13,137 nucleotides of DNA, from NCBI GenBank assembly GCA_964426355.1, contig CAYRRA010000122.1:1-13137 (forward strand), given 5' to 3'. Shown here one piece after another: positions 1 to 6,817 of the stretch. Position 1 is the first letter of the stretch. Each line of letters opens with the position of its first letter. The translations under genes and the position numbers were made by a program. The DNA is from JAJFTV01 sp964426355. GTDB taxonomy: Bacteria; Chloroflexota; Anaerolineae; Anaerolineales; Anaerolineaceae. The notes under the pieces were generated by a model. The model was given only the letters and a program-made list of their open reading frames with translations. It made no database searches and was not told where the DNA came from.

Positions 1-13
1 TAACCAATAAATC

Positions 14-19
14 AAGGAG
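14..19 (+). promoter_or_regulatory. Shine-Dalgarno site of the binding-protein gene
   Basis: A perfect AAGGAG lies 8 bases before the ATG at 28. It is among the best ribosome sites in the window, which suits a binding protein that is normally made in excess over its permeases. Only 27 bases of upstream sequence are present, so no promoter or operator can be judged. Confidence 0.8.
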
Positions 20-27
20 AAAAGGAA

Positions 28-1722
28 ATGAAACGTATTTGTCAATTTATCAGCGTGATTGTCATGGTCTCAATGCTGGCAGCCTGCGGCAGCACGCCTG
101 CCGCAACCGAGCAAGCAGCCACAGACGTGGAATCGGTAAGCGAGCCAGTGCAGACTGAACCCACAGAAGAGGAAATGGTAAACGAACCAGTGCAGACTGG
201 ACCCGTGGTTGGGGGCACCTGGGTGTATGCAATTGACTCTGACCCTGATACACTCGATGTTCATTTCACCGTATCGGGTGATTCATCATTTATCATGAAG
301 CAGGTGTCCGGCTCTGTGCTAGCCCTCGATCCAGAAACACAGGAATTTGTACCCTACCTTGCAGAATCATACAGCCTGTCTGAGGATGGTCTGACATGGG
401 AGATCAAGTTCAAGGATGGCATGAAGTGGCACGACGGCACACCGTTTACCGCTGAAGACTACGTGTGGACATTGGAGCGCGTCATGGCAAACCCCAGCCC
501 TGCCACCGGCGCCATGATCGATGGCATGGCATCGGTTGAGGCAATCGATGACCTGACTGTCCGTATTCTCATGGACCGTCCCAACTCAGGCATGCTTTAT
601 GGTCTGACCAGCGCCTACTTACAGCCGCTGCCGAAAGCTTACATAGAAAGGGTAGGGCAGGAAGAATACAGTCGAAACCCGATTGGTATCGGTCCGTTTA
701 TGTTCAAAGAGTGGCGCACCGGAGACCGCGTCATCCTGGAACGCAATCCTGATTTCAATTGGGGTCCTCCGTATGCTCACCAGGGACCTGCGTACATCGA
801 ATTTATCGAAATACGTATTGTTCCTGAATATTCCACCCGGCTGGCTGGACTTGAATCCGGTGAGCTCGACCTGGCAGTTGTGAGAAGCAAGGATGTTGAA
901 CGAGTTCAAACCATGGGCTCGATCGATGTAATTATTACATTCGAATTTCAGGGCGCCGGTCCATACCTGCTCTTCAACGTCAGCCAACCCCCGTTCGACG
1001 ACATCCTCGTCCGGAAGGCATTCAACCTGGCAATCAACCGGGAAGAACTGGTAGAAGCTGTCTTGTTGGGTTACGGCGCACCACTGTGGGGCGTGATCAC
1101 CCCGGCAACCTACGGTCATTGGGATGGTGATAAAGAGATAGGCTATGGATATGACCTGGAGCAAGCCAAAGCGTTGATGGAAGAAGCGGGTTACACGTTG
1201 AACAGCGAAGGCATCCTGGAAAAAGACGGGCAGCCATTGGTATTGGAATTCAAAGTATCACCTTCCGATCGTGGCGATTCGATCAAGACAGCCCAGATGC
1301 TAATCGAACAGTTCAAAGAACTGGGCGTTGTGCTTGAGTTGCAGCAATTGGAATACGGCGTCTGGCAAAGCGAGCTTACCTCCGGAAACTACACCATCAC
1401 TATCGATTCCTGGGGATGGGCTGAAGCGCAGATCCTCATGCCAATCTTCTATTCCGGTATGATCGGCGGGATGAACGTGGGTTTTGTTAATGACCCCGTG
1501 CTGGATCCCATTCTACTTGAGGCATATATGGCGCCTGACCGAGAGACCTTACAAAATCGCTTGGATGAGGCTCAACGCTATATCATCGAAAAAGCTTATG
1601 TGGCGCCACTTTATAGCATTCAAATGCACGTAGCGATCAGTAAGAAATTCACCGGTATCATTACGAACGCCGTTACAGCCCAAGTCGAGCTTTTTGATGC
1701 ATATCTCGTCAATCCTGAATAA
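28..1722 (+). CDS. Peptide-type ABC transporter substrate-binding lipoprotein (SBP family 5)
   Basis: This 564-residue protein is the extracytoplasmic ligand receptor of a Dpp/Opp-type ABC importer. The N-terminus is a lipoprotein signal: Lys2-Arg3, a hydrophobic stretch at 6-19 and a lipobox LAAC ending at Cys20, the predicted lipidated residue. An acidic, Pro/Thr-rich linker follows (about 21-60), carrying a 14-residue tandem repeat. The mature domain has the SBP_bac_5 pattern: PYLAESYSLSEDGLTWE from residue 109, then WHDGTPFTAEDYVWTLERV from 134. It runs to a normal family C-terminus, so the gene is intact. A strong AAGGAG precedes the start. Known family ligands are di- and oligopeptides, but also nickel, sugars and opines, so the ligand cannot be read from sequence. 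The permeases most likely to serve it lie about 10 kb downstream, after the enzyme genes. The family call is firm; the ligand is unknown. Confidence 0.95.
   Translation: MKRICQFISVIVMVSMLAACGSTPAATEQAATDVESVSEPVQTEPTEEEMVNEPVQTGPVVGGTWVYAIDSDPDTLDVHFTVSGDSSFIMKQVSGSVLALDPETQEFVPYLAESYSLSEDGLTWEIKFKDGMKWHDGTPFTAEDYVWTLERVMANPSPATGAMIDGMASVEAIDDLTVRILMDRPNSGMLYGLTSAYLQPLPKAYIERVGQEEYSRNPIGIGPFMFKEWRTGDRVILERNPDFNWGPPYAHQGPAYIEFIEIRIVPEYSTRLAGLESGELDLAVVRSKDVERVQTMGSIDVIITFEFQGAGPYLLFNVSQPPFDDILVRKAFNLAINREELVEAVLLGYGAPLWGVITPATYGHWDGDKEIGYGYDLEQAKALMEEAGYTLNSEGILEKDGQPLVLEFKVSPSDRGDSIKTAQMLIEQFKELGVVLELQQLEYGVWQSELTSGNYTITIDSWGWAEAQILMPIFYSGMIGGMNVGFVNDPVLDPILLEAYMAPDRETLQNRLDEAQRYIIEKAYVAPLYSIQMHVAISKKFTGIITNAVTAQVELFDAYLVNPE
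121..204 (+). repeat. 42-bp tandem duplication in the lipoprotein linker
   Basis: Two directly adjacent 42-base units (121-162 and 163-204) match at 35 of 42 positions. The last 28 bases of each unit match at 25 of 28. They encode two 14-residue units, residues 32-45 (TDVESVSEPVQTEP) and 46-59 (TEEEMVNEPVQTGP). The length is a multiple of three, so the frame is kept. It lies wholly in the flexible linker between the lipidated Cys20 and the binding domain, where length variation should be tolerated. Confidence 0.9.
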
Positions 1723-1760
1723 TTGATATCTACCCCAAAGACCGGATAAATGGTGACCCA

Positions 1761-2942
1761 ATGTTGAACAACAAACTGGATTTCATGAAAGAGGTACTGG
1801 ATTTTTACAATCAGGTGGGGTTGGATTTCAACGTTCCCGTGACCGGCTCACCTGCGGATGCATGGATGATCGTCAATGGCAGGCGCGTCCTCAATCTTTG
1901 CAGCAACAATTATTTAGGATTGGCTAACCATCCACAATTAAAAGAAGCAGCCAGGCAGGCTATCGATGAATGGGGCGTGGGTGCCGGTGCGGTACGTTTT
2001 TTTGCCGGCACCCAGAAACTCCATGTGAAACTGGAGCGCTGCCTGGCTGAATTCAAAGGCACCGAGGCTGCCATGTACACGCAGACCGGATTTATCGCCA
2101 ATCTTTGCAGCGTTACAGCATTGTTGGATCGTGAAGATGTGGTTTTTTCCGATGCCTTGAACCACGCCAGCATCATTGATGGCGCACGGCTTTCGCGCGC
2201 CAAGATTGTTGTCTATCAACATTGCGACATGGATGATTTACGCGCCAAGATCGAAGAACATCTCCCGAGTCACCGCCGGGGTCTGGTGATCACCGACGGC
2301 GTTTTCAGTATGGATGGCGATCTCGCCCCTCTGGACAAAATTGCAGCCCTTGCTGAAAAATACCGCTTGCTCACCCTTGTGGACGACGCACATGGTGAGG
2401 GTGTGTTGGGGAATGGACGCGGGATCGTTCACCATTTTGGTCTTGAGGGCAAGATCGATGTGGAGGTCGGCACCCTTTCCAAAGCCCTCGGCGTGATTGG
2501 TGGAGTCGTCGCTGGAAAAAAACTGGTGGTCGATTTCATTCGCGCCGAGGGTCGTGCACAAAACTACTCAACAGCCACCACACCGGCAGATACAGCCGCG
2601 TGCCTGGCGGCAATCAGTTTGCTATCCAAATCCACTGATCTGGTGGATCGTCTGTGGGAGAACACTCGTTATTTCAAAAGCGGATTGGAACAGTTGGGCT
2701 TCAACCTTGGCATCACGCAAACACCCATCCTACCGGTGCTGCTGGGCGATGTTGGATTAGCCAAGCACTTTGAATCATCTCTGTTTGAAGAGGATGTGTT
2801 TGCCATTGGGATAGGCTATCCCATTGTACCCCAGGGAGCAGCGCGCCTGCGCGTGATGAATTCTGCCTGTCACAGCCGTGACGACCTGGATTTTGCGCTG
2901 TCAGCCTTTGAAAAAGTTGGTAGAGAATTGAACGTGATCTAA
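1761..2942 (+). CDS. Alpha-oxoamine synthase family PLP enzyme, glycine C-acetyltransferase (KBL)-like
   Basis: This 393-residue PLP-dependent enzyme is about as long as E. coli Kbl. KBL cleaves 2-amino-3-ketobutyrate with CoA to glycine and acetyl-CoA. Relatives in the family (BioF, ALA synthase, serine palmitoyltransferase) run the condensation direction. Visible landmarks are NNYLGL (49-54), DALNHASIIDG (131-141) with His135 expected to stack on PLP, TDGVFSMDG (178-186), VDDAH (207-211) with Asp208 and His211 as cofactor contacts, and TLSKALG with Lys241 as the Schiff-base lysine. Arg362 and Arg364 in ARLRVMNSACH are candidates for carboxylate binding. The DALNHASIIDG and TDGVFSMDG blocks match Kbl closely and argue against BioF. 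The acyl-side segment around 265-275 (RAQNYSTATTP) departs from the Kbl pattern, so the acyl group may not be acetyl. The start has only a weak GGTGA upstream. An SDR gene follows at 12 bases; no classical zinc threonine dehydrogenase is present. Confidence 0.85.
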   Translation: MLNNKLDFMKEVLDFYNQVGLDFNVPVTGSPADAWMIVNGRRVLNLCSNNYLGLANHPQLKEAARQAIDEWGVGAGAVRFFAGTQKLHVKLERCLAEFKGTEAAMYTQTGFIANLCSVTALLDREDVVFSDALNHASIIDGARLSRAKIVVYQHCDMDDLRAKIEEHLPSHRRGLVITDGVFSMDGDLAPLDKIAALAEKYRLLTLVDDAHGEGVLGNGRGIVHHFGLEGKIDVEVGTLSKALGVIGGVVAGKKLVVDFIRAEGRAQNYSTATTPADTAACLAAISLLSKSTDLVDRLWENTRYFKSGLEQLGFNLGITQTPILPVLLGDVGLAKHFESSLFEEDVFAIGIGYPIVPQGAARLRVMNSACHSRDDLDFALSAFEKVGRELNVI

Positions 2943-2946
2943 GGAG
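2941..2946 (+). promoter_or_regulatory. Shine-Dalgarno site overlapping the upstream stop codon
   Basis: AAGGAG shares two bases with the TAA of the KBL-like gene and lies 8 bases before the ATG at 2955. This fixes the SDR start and indicates translation coupled to the gene before it. Confidence 0.75.
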
Positions 2947-2954
2947 ATGGGACT

Positions 2955-3725
2955 ATGAATGAAGCACGTTTTTCGGGTCAGGTAGCCATTGTCACCGGAG
3001 CAGCCCGTGGGTTGGGCAAAGCGATTGCGCTCAAGCTTGGCTGCGAAGGTGCGAATGTGGTCGTCAACGACTTGCGCGCCGACCTGGCTGACCAGGTGGT
3101 CGATCAAATCATCGCTGGTGGCGGTCAGGCAACCAAACACATCGCGGATGTGACCGATGAGGTACAGGTAAAAGCGATGGTCTCTTCCACGCTGGGGCGG
3201 TTCGGAACGGTGGATATCCTGGTGAACAATGCCGGTATCATGCGCACCACCCGTCCTATGGAGGATATACCCCTTGAGGAATTCAAAGCAGTGATGAATG
3301 TCAACGTGACCGGGGTATTTCTTTGTATGAAACACGTATTACCTATCATGAAGAGCAAAAAGAGCGGCAAAATCGTGAACATTTCCTCATCCGCTGGACG
3401 CTGCATGAGCACGTTCAATGGCGCCCATTATACTGCCTCCAAAGCAGCCATACTTGGGCTGACCCGTCACGCAGCCCGGGAGGCTGCCTCCTACAATATC
3501 AATATTAACGCTGTCGCACCTGGCACCTTTCTAACCGAAGGGGGGACTGAACTGTTCCCCGAACTGACGCCCGAGTTGGTGCAACAAATCGAGCAAAGCA
3601 TCCCGATGCAACGTATCGGTCAACCGAAGGACAACGCCTACCTGGTGGCATTTCTGTGCTCACAGGAAGCGTCCTACATCACCGGCGCGACCATCGATAT
3701 CAACGCCGGCGAACTGATGATGTAA
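2955..3725 (+). CDS. Classical short-chain dehydrogenase/reductase (SDR)
   Basis: This 256-residue protein is an NAD(P)-dependent oxidoreductase with a complete classical SDR motif set. It has the cofactor motif TGAARGLG (14-21), Asp39 at the end of strand 2 (usually a sign of NAD(H) preference), NNAG (91-94), and a catalytic tetrad read as Asn117, Ser146, Tyr159 and Lys163 in YTASK. The C-terminal IGQPKDNAYLVAFL and TGATIDINAG segments are those of FabG-like members. The substrate cannot be told from sequence. Its place directly after the KBL-like gene suggests interconversion of a beta-hydroxy-alpha-amino acid and the 2-amino-3-keto acid used by that enzyme. This is inference: known SDR-type threonine dehydrogenases are the longer, epimerase-like extended SDRs, not this class. 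A FabG-like or 3-hydroxyacyl-CoA role linked to the downstream beta-oxidation genes is the main alternative. Confidence 0.92.
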   Translation: MNEARFSGQVAIVTGAARGLGKAIALKLGCEGANVVVNDLRADLADQVVDQIIAGGGQATKHIADVTDEVQVKAMVSSTLGRFGTVDILVNNAGIMRTTRPMEDIPLEEFKAVMNVNVTGVFLCMKHVLPIMKSKKSGKIVNISSSAGRCMSTFNGAHYTASKAAILGLTRHAAREAASYNININAVAPGTFLTEGGTELFPELTPELVQQIEQSIPMQRIGQPKDNAYLVAFLCSQEASYITGATIDINAGELMM

Positions 3726-3727
3726 GC

Positions 3728-5230
3728 ATGGCAACTCCTACCTTTTCCAAAAAGATTCGAGTGACCCCACTGTCTGGTTCAGAAGCCGGGGACTTGATTA
3801 TGAAACCCTATATTTTTCGCGCCCGGCGGAGTCTTTTCAAGGTTGAAAAATATGCGGCTGATTTTGGCACACTGGTGGTGCCGGAAAACCGGAACAAACC
3901 TGGCTCACATTTGATTGCGCTCCCTGTACTGCGTATCCATGCGACTGGCACGCACCCTTTGGAACCCATCTTTCACCTGGAGGGAGGACCGGGGTGCAGT
4001 AACATGGAATTCGTTCCTCCAGCATGGATGCTGGAAAAGCATGACTTTGTGCTGGTAGGGTATCGCGGTGCGGATGGCTCAAGTATTCTGCATTGCCCAT
4101 CATTGGAAAAAGCTTCGCATGGTATCGGAGATGATCTGTTGGGCGAGGATTCACTTGCCAATCTCATTGACGCAGCTCAGCAGGATGTGCGCCGGCTGCA
4201 GGAAAGCGGTGTCGACCTGGCAGGTTATAAAATGACCGAGGTGATTGAGGATATCGAAATTGTGCGCAGGGGATTGGGGTATGAACGTATCAACCTGCTC
4301 AGCGAAAGTTACGGAACACGGCTGGCTCAGATTTATGCCTATATGTATCCGGACAGCCTCTCCCGTTCGGCAATGATAGGCGTCAACCCACCAGGTCGTT
4401 TTGTGTTCGAGCCAGAAACCATCGACAGGCAATTGGCTTACTATGCCGATCTATGGGCAAAAGACCCGGTTTGTGTTTCCCGTTCTCCTGATCTCATCAG
4501 CACGCTTCGCAAGGTAAACCAGAATATGCCCAAACGCTGGTTGTTCATGCGTATTGATCGCAGCAAAGCACGTATAGGTGCGTTTTCCCTACTTTACCAT
4601 ACGCGGACTTCCCCTTACGTTTTCGACGCTTATGTTGCGGCAGAACGGGGAGACCCCAGCGGTCTGGCACTAATGTCTCTTGCATACGACTTTTTCTTTC
4701 CCAGGAAGATAATCTGGGGCGACCTGTTTGCCAAAGGACTTAGTGCTGATTTTGACCCTGACCGAAATTATCGTGAAACCTTAGAAACCCCCAATTCAAT
4801 TATGGGCTCACCGCAAGCTCTGCTGTTGTGGAATCAAGCAAAGGTCTGGCCAGCGGCGGTGATGCCGCAAGCGCTCCGGCAGGTTCAACCCTCCGCTGTG
4901 CATACACTTTTGATCGGCGGGAGTATCGATTTTTCAACGCCAGTACACTATGCAACAGATGAACTTTTACCCTTTCTATCCAATGGAAAGCAAGTCATTC
5001 TGAATGAGTTTGGTCATTGCGATGATGTATGGCGCCTGCAAACAGAAGCGACAATGCGCTTGCTGACCCGGTTTTTTGAGAGCGGTGTCGTCGACGATTC
5101 GGAGTTCCATTACCAACCGGTGAAATTCCGTGTCCGTTTCGGTCTTCCCTTCATTGCCAGGCTGCTGTTGGTCATCATCATTGCCATCTTGCTGGCGATC
5201 CTGGCATTCATTTTAGTTGTTCTGTTTTAG
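3728..5230 (+). CDS. Alpha/beta hydrolase, TAP/proline iminopeptidase type, with C-terminal membrane anchor
   Basis: From the ATG at 3728 the protein has 500 residues. Tripeptidyl aminopeptidase-like and proline iminopeptidase-like hydrolases cut N-terminal residues from peptides; some relatives cleave esters or amides. Seen here are an oxyanion-loop motif EGGPGCS (85-91), a YRGADGSS strand-turn (112-119), a nucleophile elbow SESYG with Ser194, an acid Asp401 in GGSIDFSTP, and His430 in FGHCDDVW, so a full triad is present. The TAP-like C-terminal region spans about 385-455. Residues about 473-500 form one very hydrophobic helix that ends the protein, preceded by Lys/Arg. There is no N-terminal signal peptide, so the catalytic domain is predicted to face the cytoplasm. 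The first elbow residue is Ser instead of the usual Gly. The start follows the SDR stop by 2 bases without a Shine-Dalgarno site, implying re-initiation; the ATG at 3800, with GGGGA before it, is a credible alternative. Confidence 0.85.
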   Translation: MATPTFSKKIRVTPLSGSEAGDLIMKPYIFRARRSLFKVEKYAADFGTLVVPENRNKPGSHLIALPVLRIHATGTHPLEPIFHLEGGPGCSNMEFVPPAWMLEKHDFVLVGYRGADGSSILHCPSLEKASHGIGDDLLGEDSLANLIDAAQQDVRRLQESGVDLAGYKMTEVIEDIEIVRRGLGYERINLLSESYGTRLAQIYAYMYPDSLSRSAMIGVNPPGRFVFEPETIDRQLAYYADLWAKDPVCVSRSPDLISTLRKVNQNMPKRWLFMRIDRSKARIGAFSLLYHTRTSPYVFDAYVAAERGDPSGLALMSLAYDFFFPRKIIWGDLFAKGLSADFDPDRNYRETLETPNSIMGSPQALLLWNQAKVWPAAVMPQALRQVQPSAVHTLLIGGSIDFSTPVHYATDELLPFLSNGKQVILNEFGHCDDVWRLQTEATMRLLTRFFESGVVDDSEFHYQPVKFRVRFGLPFIARLLLVIIIAILLAILAFILVVLF

Positions 5231-5258
5231 TCATCATTACAAAAAAGGTAAACGAAAT

Positions 5259-5957
5259 ATGAAAAACATAGGTATCATCGGCGGGATCGGTCCCGAAGCC
5301 ACCATTGAATATTATTCGTACATATTCGATAAGGTAAGGGAACGGATCAGCATCGAAAACGATTTTTCCTGGATCCCCAACATCATCATCTACAGCATGG
5401 GTAGAGAAAACTACTCAGGATCCAATTTTGGGACGCCTGATAAACCCGAAAAGGTCAGGGCTGTCATCGAACGGTTGCACGCATCGGGAGCGGATTTTGT
5501 GATTGGTGCCTGCAATGCACTGCATATCGTATACGACCAGCTGGTCGATACGCTACCTATCCCCTGGGTCAGCATCATGGATGCGACGGCTGAAGCAATT
5601 ACAAAAGCCAATATGGGTACGGTGGGGTTACTGGGTACTTATATGACGATGACGGAAAGCTTTTATCAGAGTGCCCTGGCACGGCACGGTATCCAGACCA
5701 TCATTCCCGACGAGGAAGGAATGCGTGAAGTCGAAGAAATCATTTTATCTGAGTTAATCTGGAATCGGATACTGGATGGTTCCAGGAAACGCTTGCTGGG
5801 GATCATGGAAAAATTGGTGCAAAAAGGAGCACAGGGGATCGTCCTCGGTTGTACCGAACTGCCTTTGCTCATCAAGCAAACTGACACACAAATCAAAGTC
5901 TTCCCAACCACCACCATCCTGGCGCAAAAAGCCCTGGATTTAGCTTGGGAGCAATAA
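5259..5957 (+). CDS. Aspartate/glutamate-type amino acid racemase
   Basis: This 232-residue protein belongs to the cofactor-independent Asp/Glu racemase superfamily, nearest the aspartate racemase/YgeA branch. These enzymes invert the alpha carbon using two cysteines, or a Thr/Cys pair in some members. The N-terminus has the signature IGGIGPEATIEYY (7-19). Both cysteines are present: Cys85 in GACNALH and Cys198 in GCTELPLL. The residue after Cys85-Asn86 is Ala where the family usually has Thr, so substrate preference may be unusual. Length and ends are normal. The ATG at 5259 begins at the first signature strand, with AAGG about 10 bases upstream; the open frame extends further 5' into the hydrolase gene, but that part does not resemble the family. 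The gene sits 28 bases after the hydrolase. In this operon it could convert D-residues released from imported peptides, or generate a D-form for another enzyme; the substrate is unknown. Confidence 0.88.
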   Translation: MKNIGIIGGIGPEATIEYYSYIFDKVRERISIENDFSWIPNIIIYSMGRENYSGSNFGTPDKPEKVRAVIERLHASGADFVIGACNALHIVYDQLVDTLPIPWVSIMDATAEAITKANMGTVGLLGTYMTMTESFYQSALARHGIQTIIPDEEGMREVEEIILSELIWNRILDGSRKRLLGIMEKLVQKGAQGIVLGCTELPLLIKQTDTQIKVFPTTTILAQKALDLAWEQ

Positions 5958-5989
5958 AGTCTGGTCATCAACACAGCCAGGCACATGAT

Positions 5990-5995
5990 AAGGAG
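5990..5995 (+). promoter_or_regulatory. Shine-Dalgarno site that fixes a GTG start
   Basis: A perfect AAGGAG lies 6 bases before the GTG at 6002. The open frame extends upstream to a TTG at 5945 inside the racemase gene, but that one has no ribosome site, and the family similarity begins after 6002. This site therefore decides the start of the flavoprotein. Confidence 0.8.
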
Positions 5996-6001
5996 AAAAA
6001 G

Positions 6002-6817
6002 GTGGAAGGAAAAACCATCAAAGTCGTGGCAATCAATGGCAGCCCCAGGATAAGGAATTCCAACACTTCTCTCATTCTGACCCCCTTTCTGGAAGGGATG
6101 GAGGAAGCCGGAGCTGAAGTGGAAATGAACTATGTAAAGGATTTGCATATCCACCCCTGTCATGGGGATCTGTGCTGCTGGATCAGGACGCCCGGCAGGT
6201 GTTTTCAGCAGGACGACATGCAGATGCTGCTCCCAAAAATGAGAGAAGCAGATATTTGGGTGATAGCCACACCGCTGTATGTAGATGGGTTGGCGGGTCC
6301 CCTTAAAAACCTGATCGACCGGCTAATACCGCTCCTGCAGCCCTTCTTTACACTGCGTGATGGGCACTGCCGCCATCTGGTATACGAGGGACACAAGTAT
6401 GGCAAGATCGTCCTGGTCGCCAACTGTGGGTTTTGGGAAATCGATAACTTCGAACCGTTGCTCACCTTCATGCAGTCGATGTGCAGGAATTTATCAAGAG
6501 AGTTTGCCGGTGCATTGCTGCGACCGCACGGTGAAGCCATGCGACCCATGCTGAAGCAAAATGCTATGTTGGATGATGTCTTCGAAGCTGCACGAGAAGC
6601 CGGTCGCCAACTGGTGAGTCAAGGAACGATGGATCGCCAAACACTGGACACGGTTTCACGAGAACTATTACCTAGAGAGACATATCTTGAACTGATCAAT
6701 GCAAATTTCGCCAGAATTTTGTGTCGAGACAGAAATAGAACTGTTCAGAACGCGCAGACACCGACTGAGCAAACAAACCAGTTATCTGAGGAGAATGTAG
6801 ATGAAAAAAATCATTAA
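6002..6817 (+). CDS. NAD(P)H-dependent FMN oxidoreductase, flavodoxin-like fold
   Basis: From the GTG at 6002 the product has 271 residues. It belongs to the NADPH-dependent FMN reductase / iron-sulfur flavoprotein group, which moves electrons between NAD(P)H and quinones, FMN or other acceptors. Visible are the FMN phosphate loop INGSPRIRNSNTS (11-23), the flavin-contact segment TPLYVDGLAGPLKNLIDR (90-107), and a Cys-rich segment at 53-67 (Cys53, 58, 59, 67) followed by QQDDM. Iron-sulfur members usually carry CxxCxxC plus a fourth Cys here. In this protein the second position is Asp56 and an extra Cys58 is present, so cluster binding is doubtful. Residues about 243-271 form a polar Gln/Asn/Thr/Glu-rich tail. 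The last 17 bases overlap the next gene. It might recycle reduced cofactors made by the dehydrogenases of the operon, or reduce an unsaturated intermediate; nothing in the sequence decides this. Confidence 0.85.
   Translation: MEGKTIKVVAINGSPRIRNSNTSLILTPFLEGMEEAGAEVEMNYVKDLHIHPCHGDLCCWIRTPGRCFQQDDMQMLLPKMREADIWVIATPLYVDGLAGPLKNLIDRLIPLLQPFFTLRDGHCRHLVYEGHKYGKIVLVANCGFWEIDNFEPLLTFMQSMCRNLSREFAGALLRPHGEAMRPMLKQNAMLDDVFEAAREAGRQLVSQGTMDRQTLDTVSRELLPRETYLELINANFARILCRDRNRTVQNAQTPTEQTNQLSEENVDEKNH
6788..6793 (+). promoter_or_regulatory. Shine-Dalgarno site inside the flavoprotein gene
   Basis: GAGGAG lies 7 bases before the ATG at 6801, within the last codons of the flavoprotein. Together with the 17-base gene overlap it indicates coupled translation of the flavoprotein and the beta-oxidation fusion enzyme. 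Confidence 0.75.

Noticed and set aside
619..1164. Long open frame on the - strand (181 codons) opposite the binding-protein gene
   Set aside because: It lies wholly inside a well-supported gene, and its translation shows no recognisable domain or family pattern. It is a shadow of coding sequence.
1723..1760. Possible terminator or processing hairpin after the binding-protein gene
   Set aside because: I looked for an inverted repeat followed by a T run and found none in these 38 bases, so there is no support for an attenuator here.
1761..2942. Call as BioF (8-amino-7-oxononanoate synthase)
   Set aside because: The DALNHASIIDG and TDGVFSMDG blocks follow Kbl, and no other biotin gene is nearby.
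5666..6163. Open frame on the - strand across the racemase-flavoprotein junction
   Set aside because: It covers parts of two genes supported by family signatures and by the ribosome site at 5990-5995; its translation looks like no known family.
6795..6800. ATG-TAG start-stop pair just before the FadN-type start
   Set aside because: GAGGAG lies only 1 base before this ATG, too near to use, but 7 bases before the ATG at 6801. The start-stop pair is probably chance.
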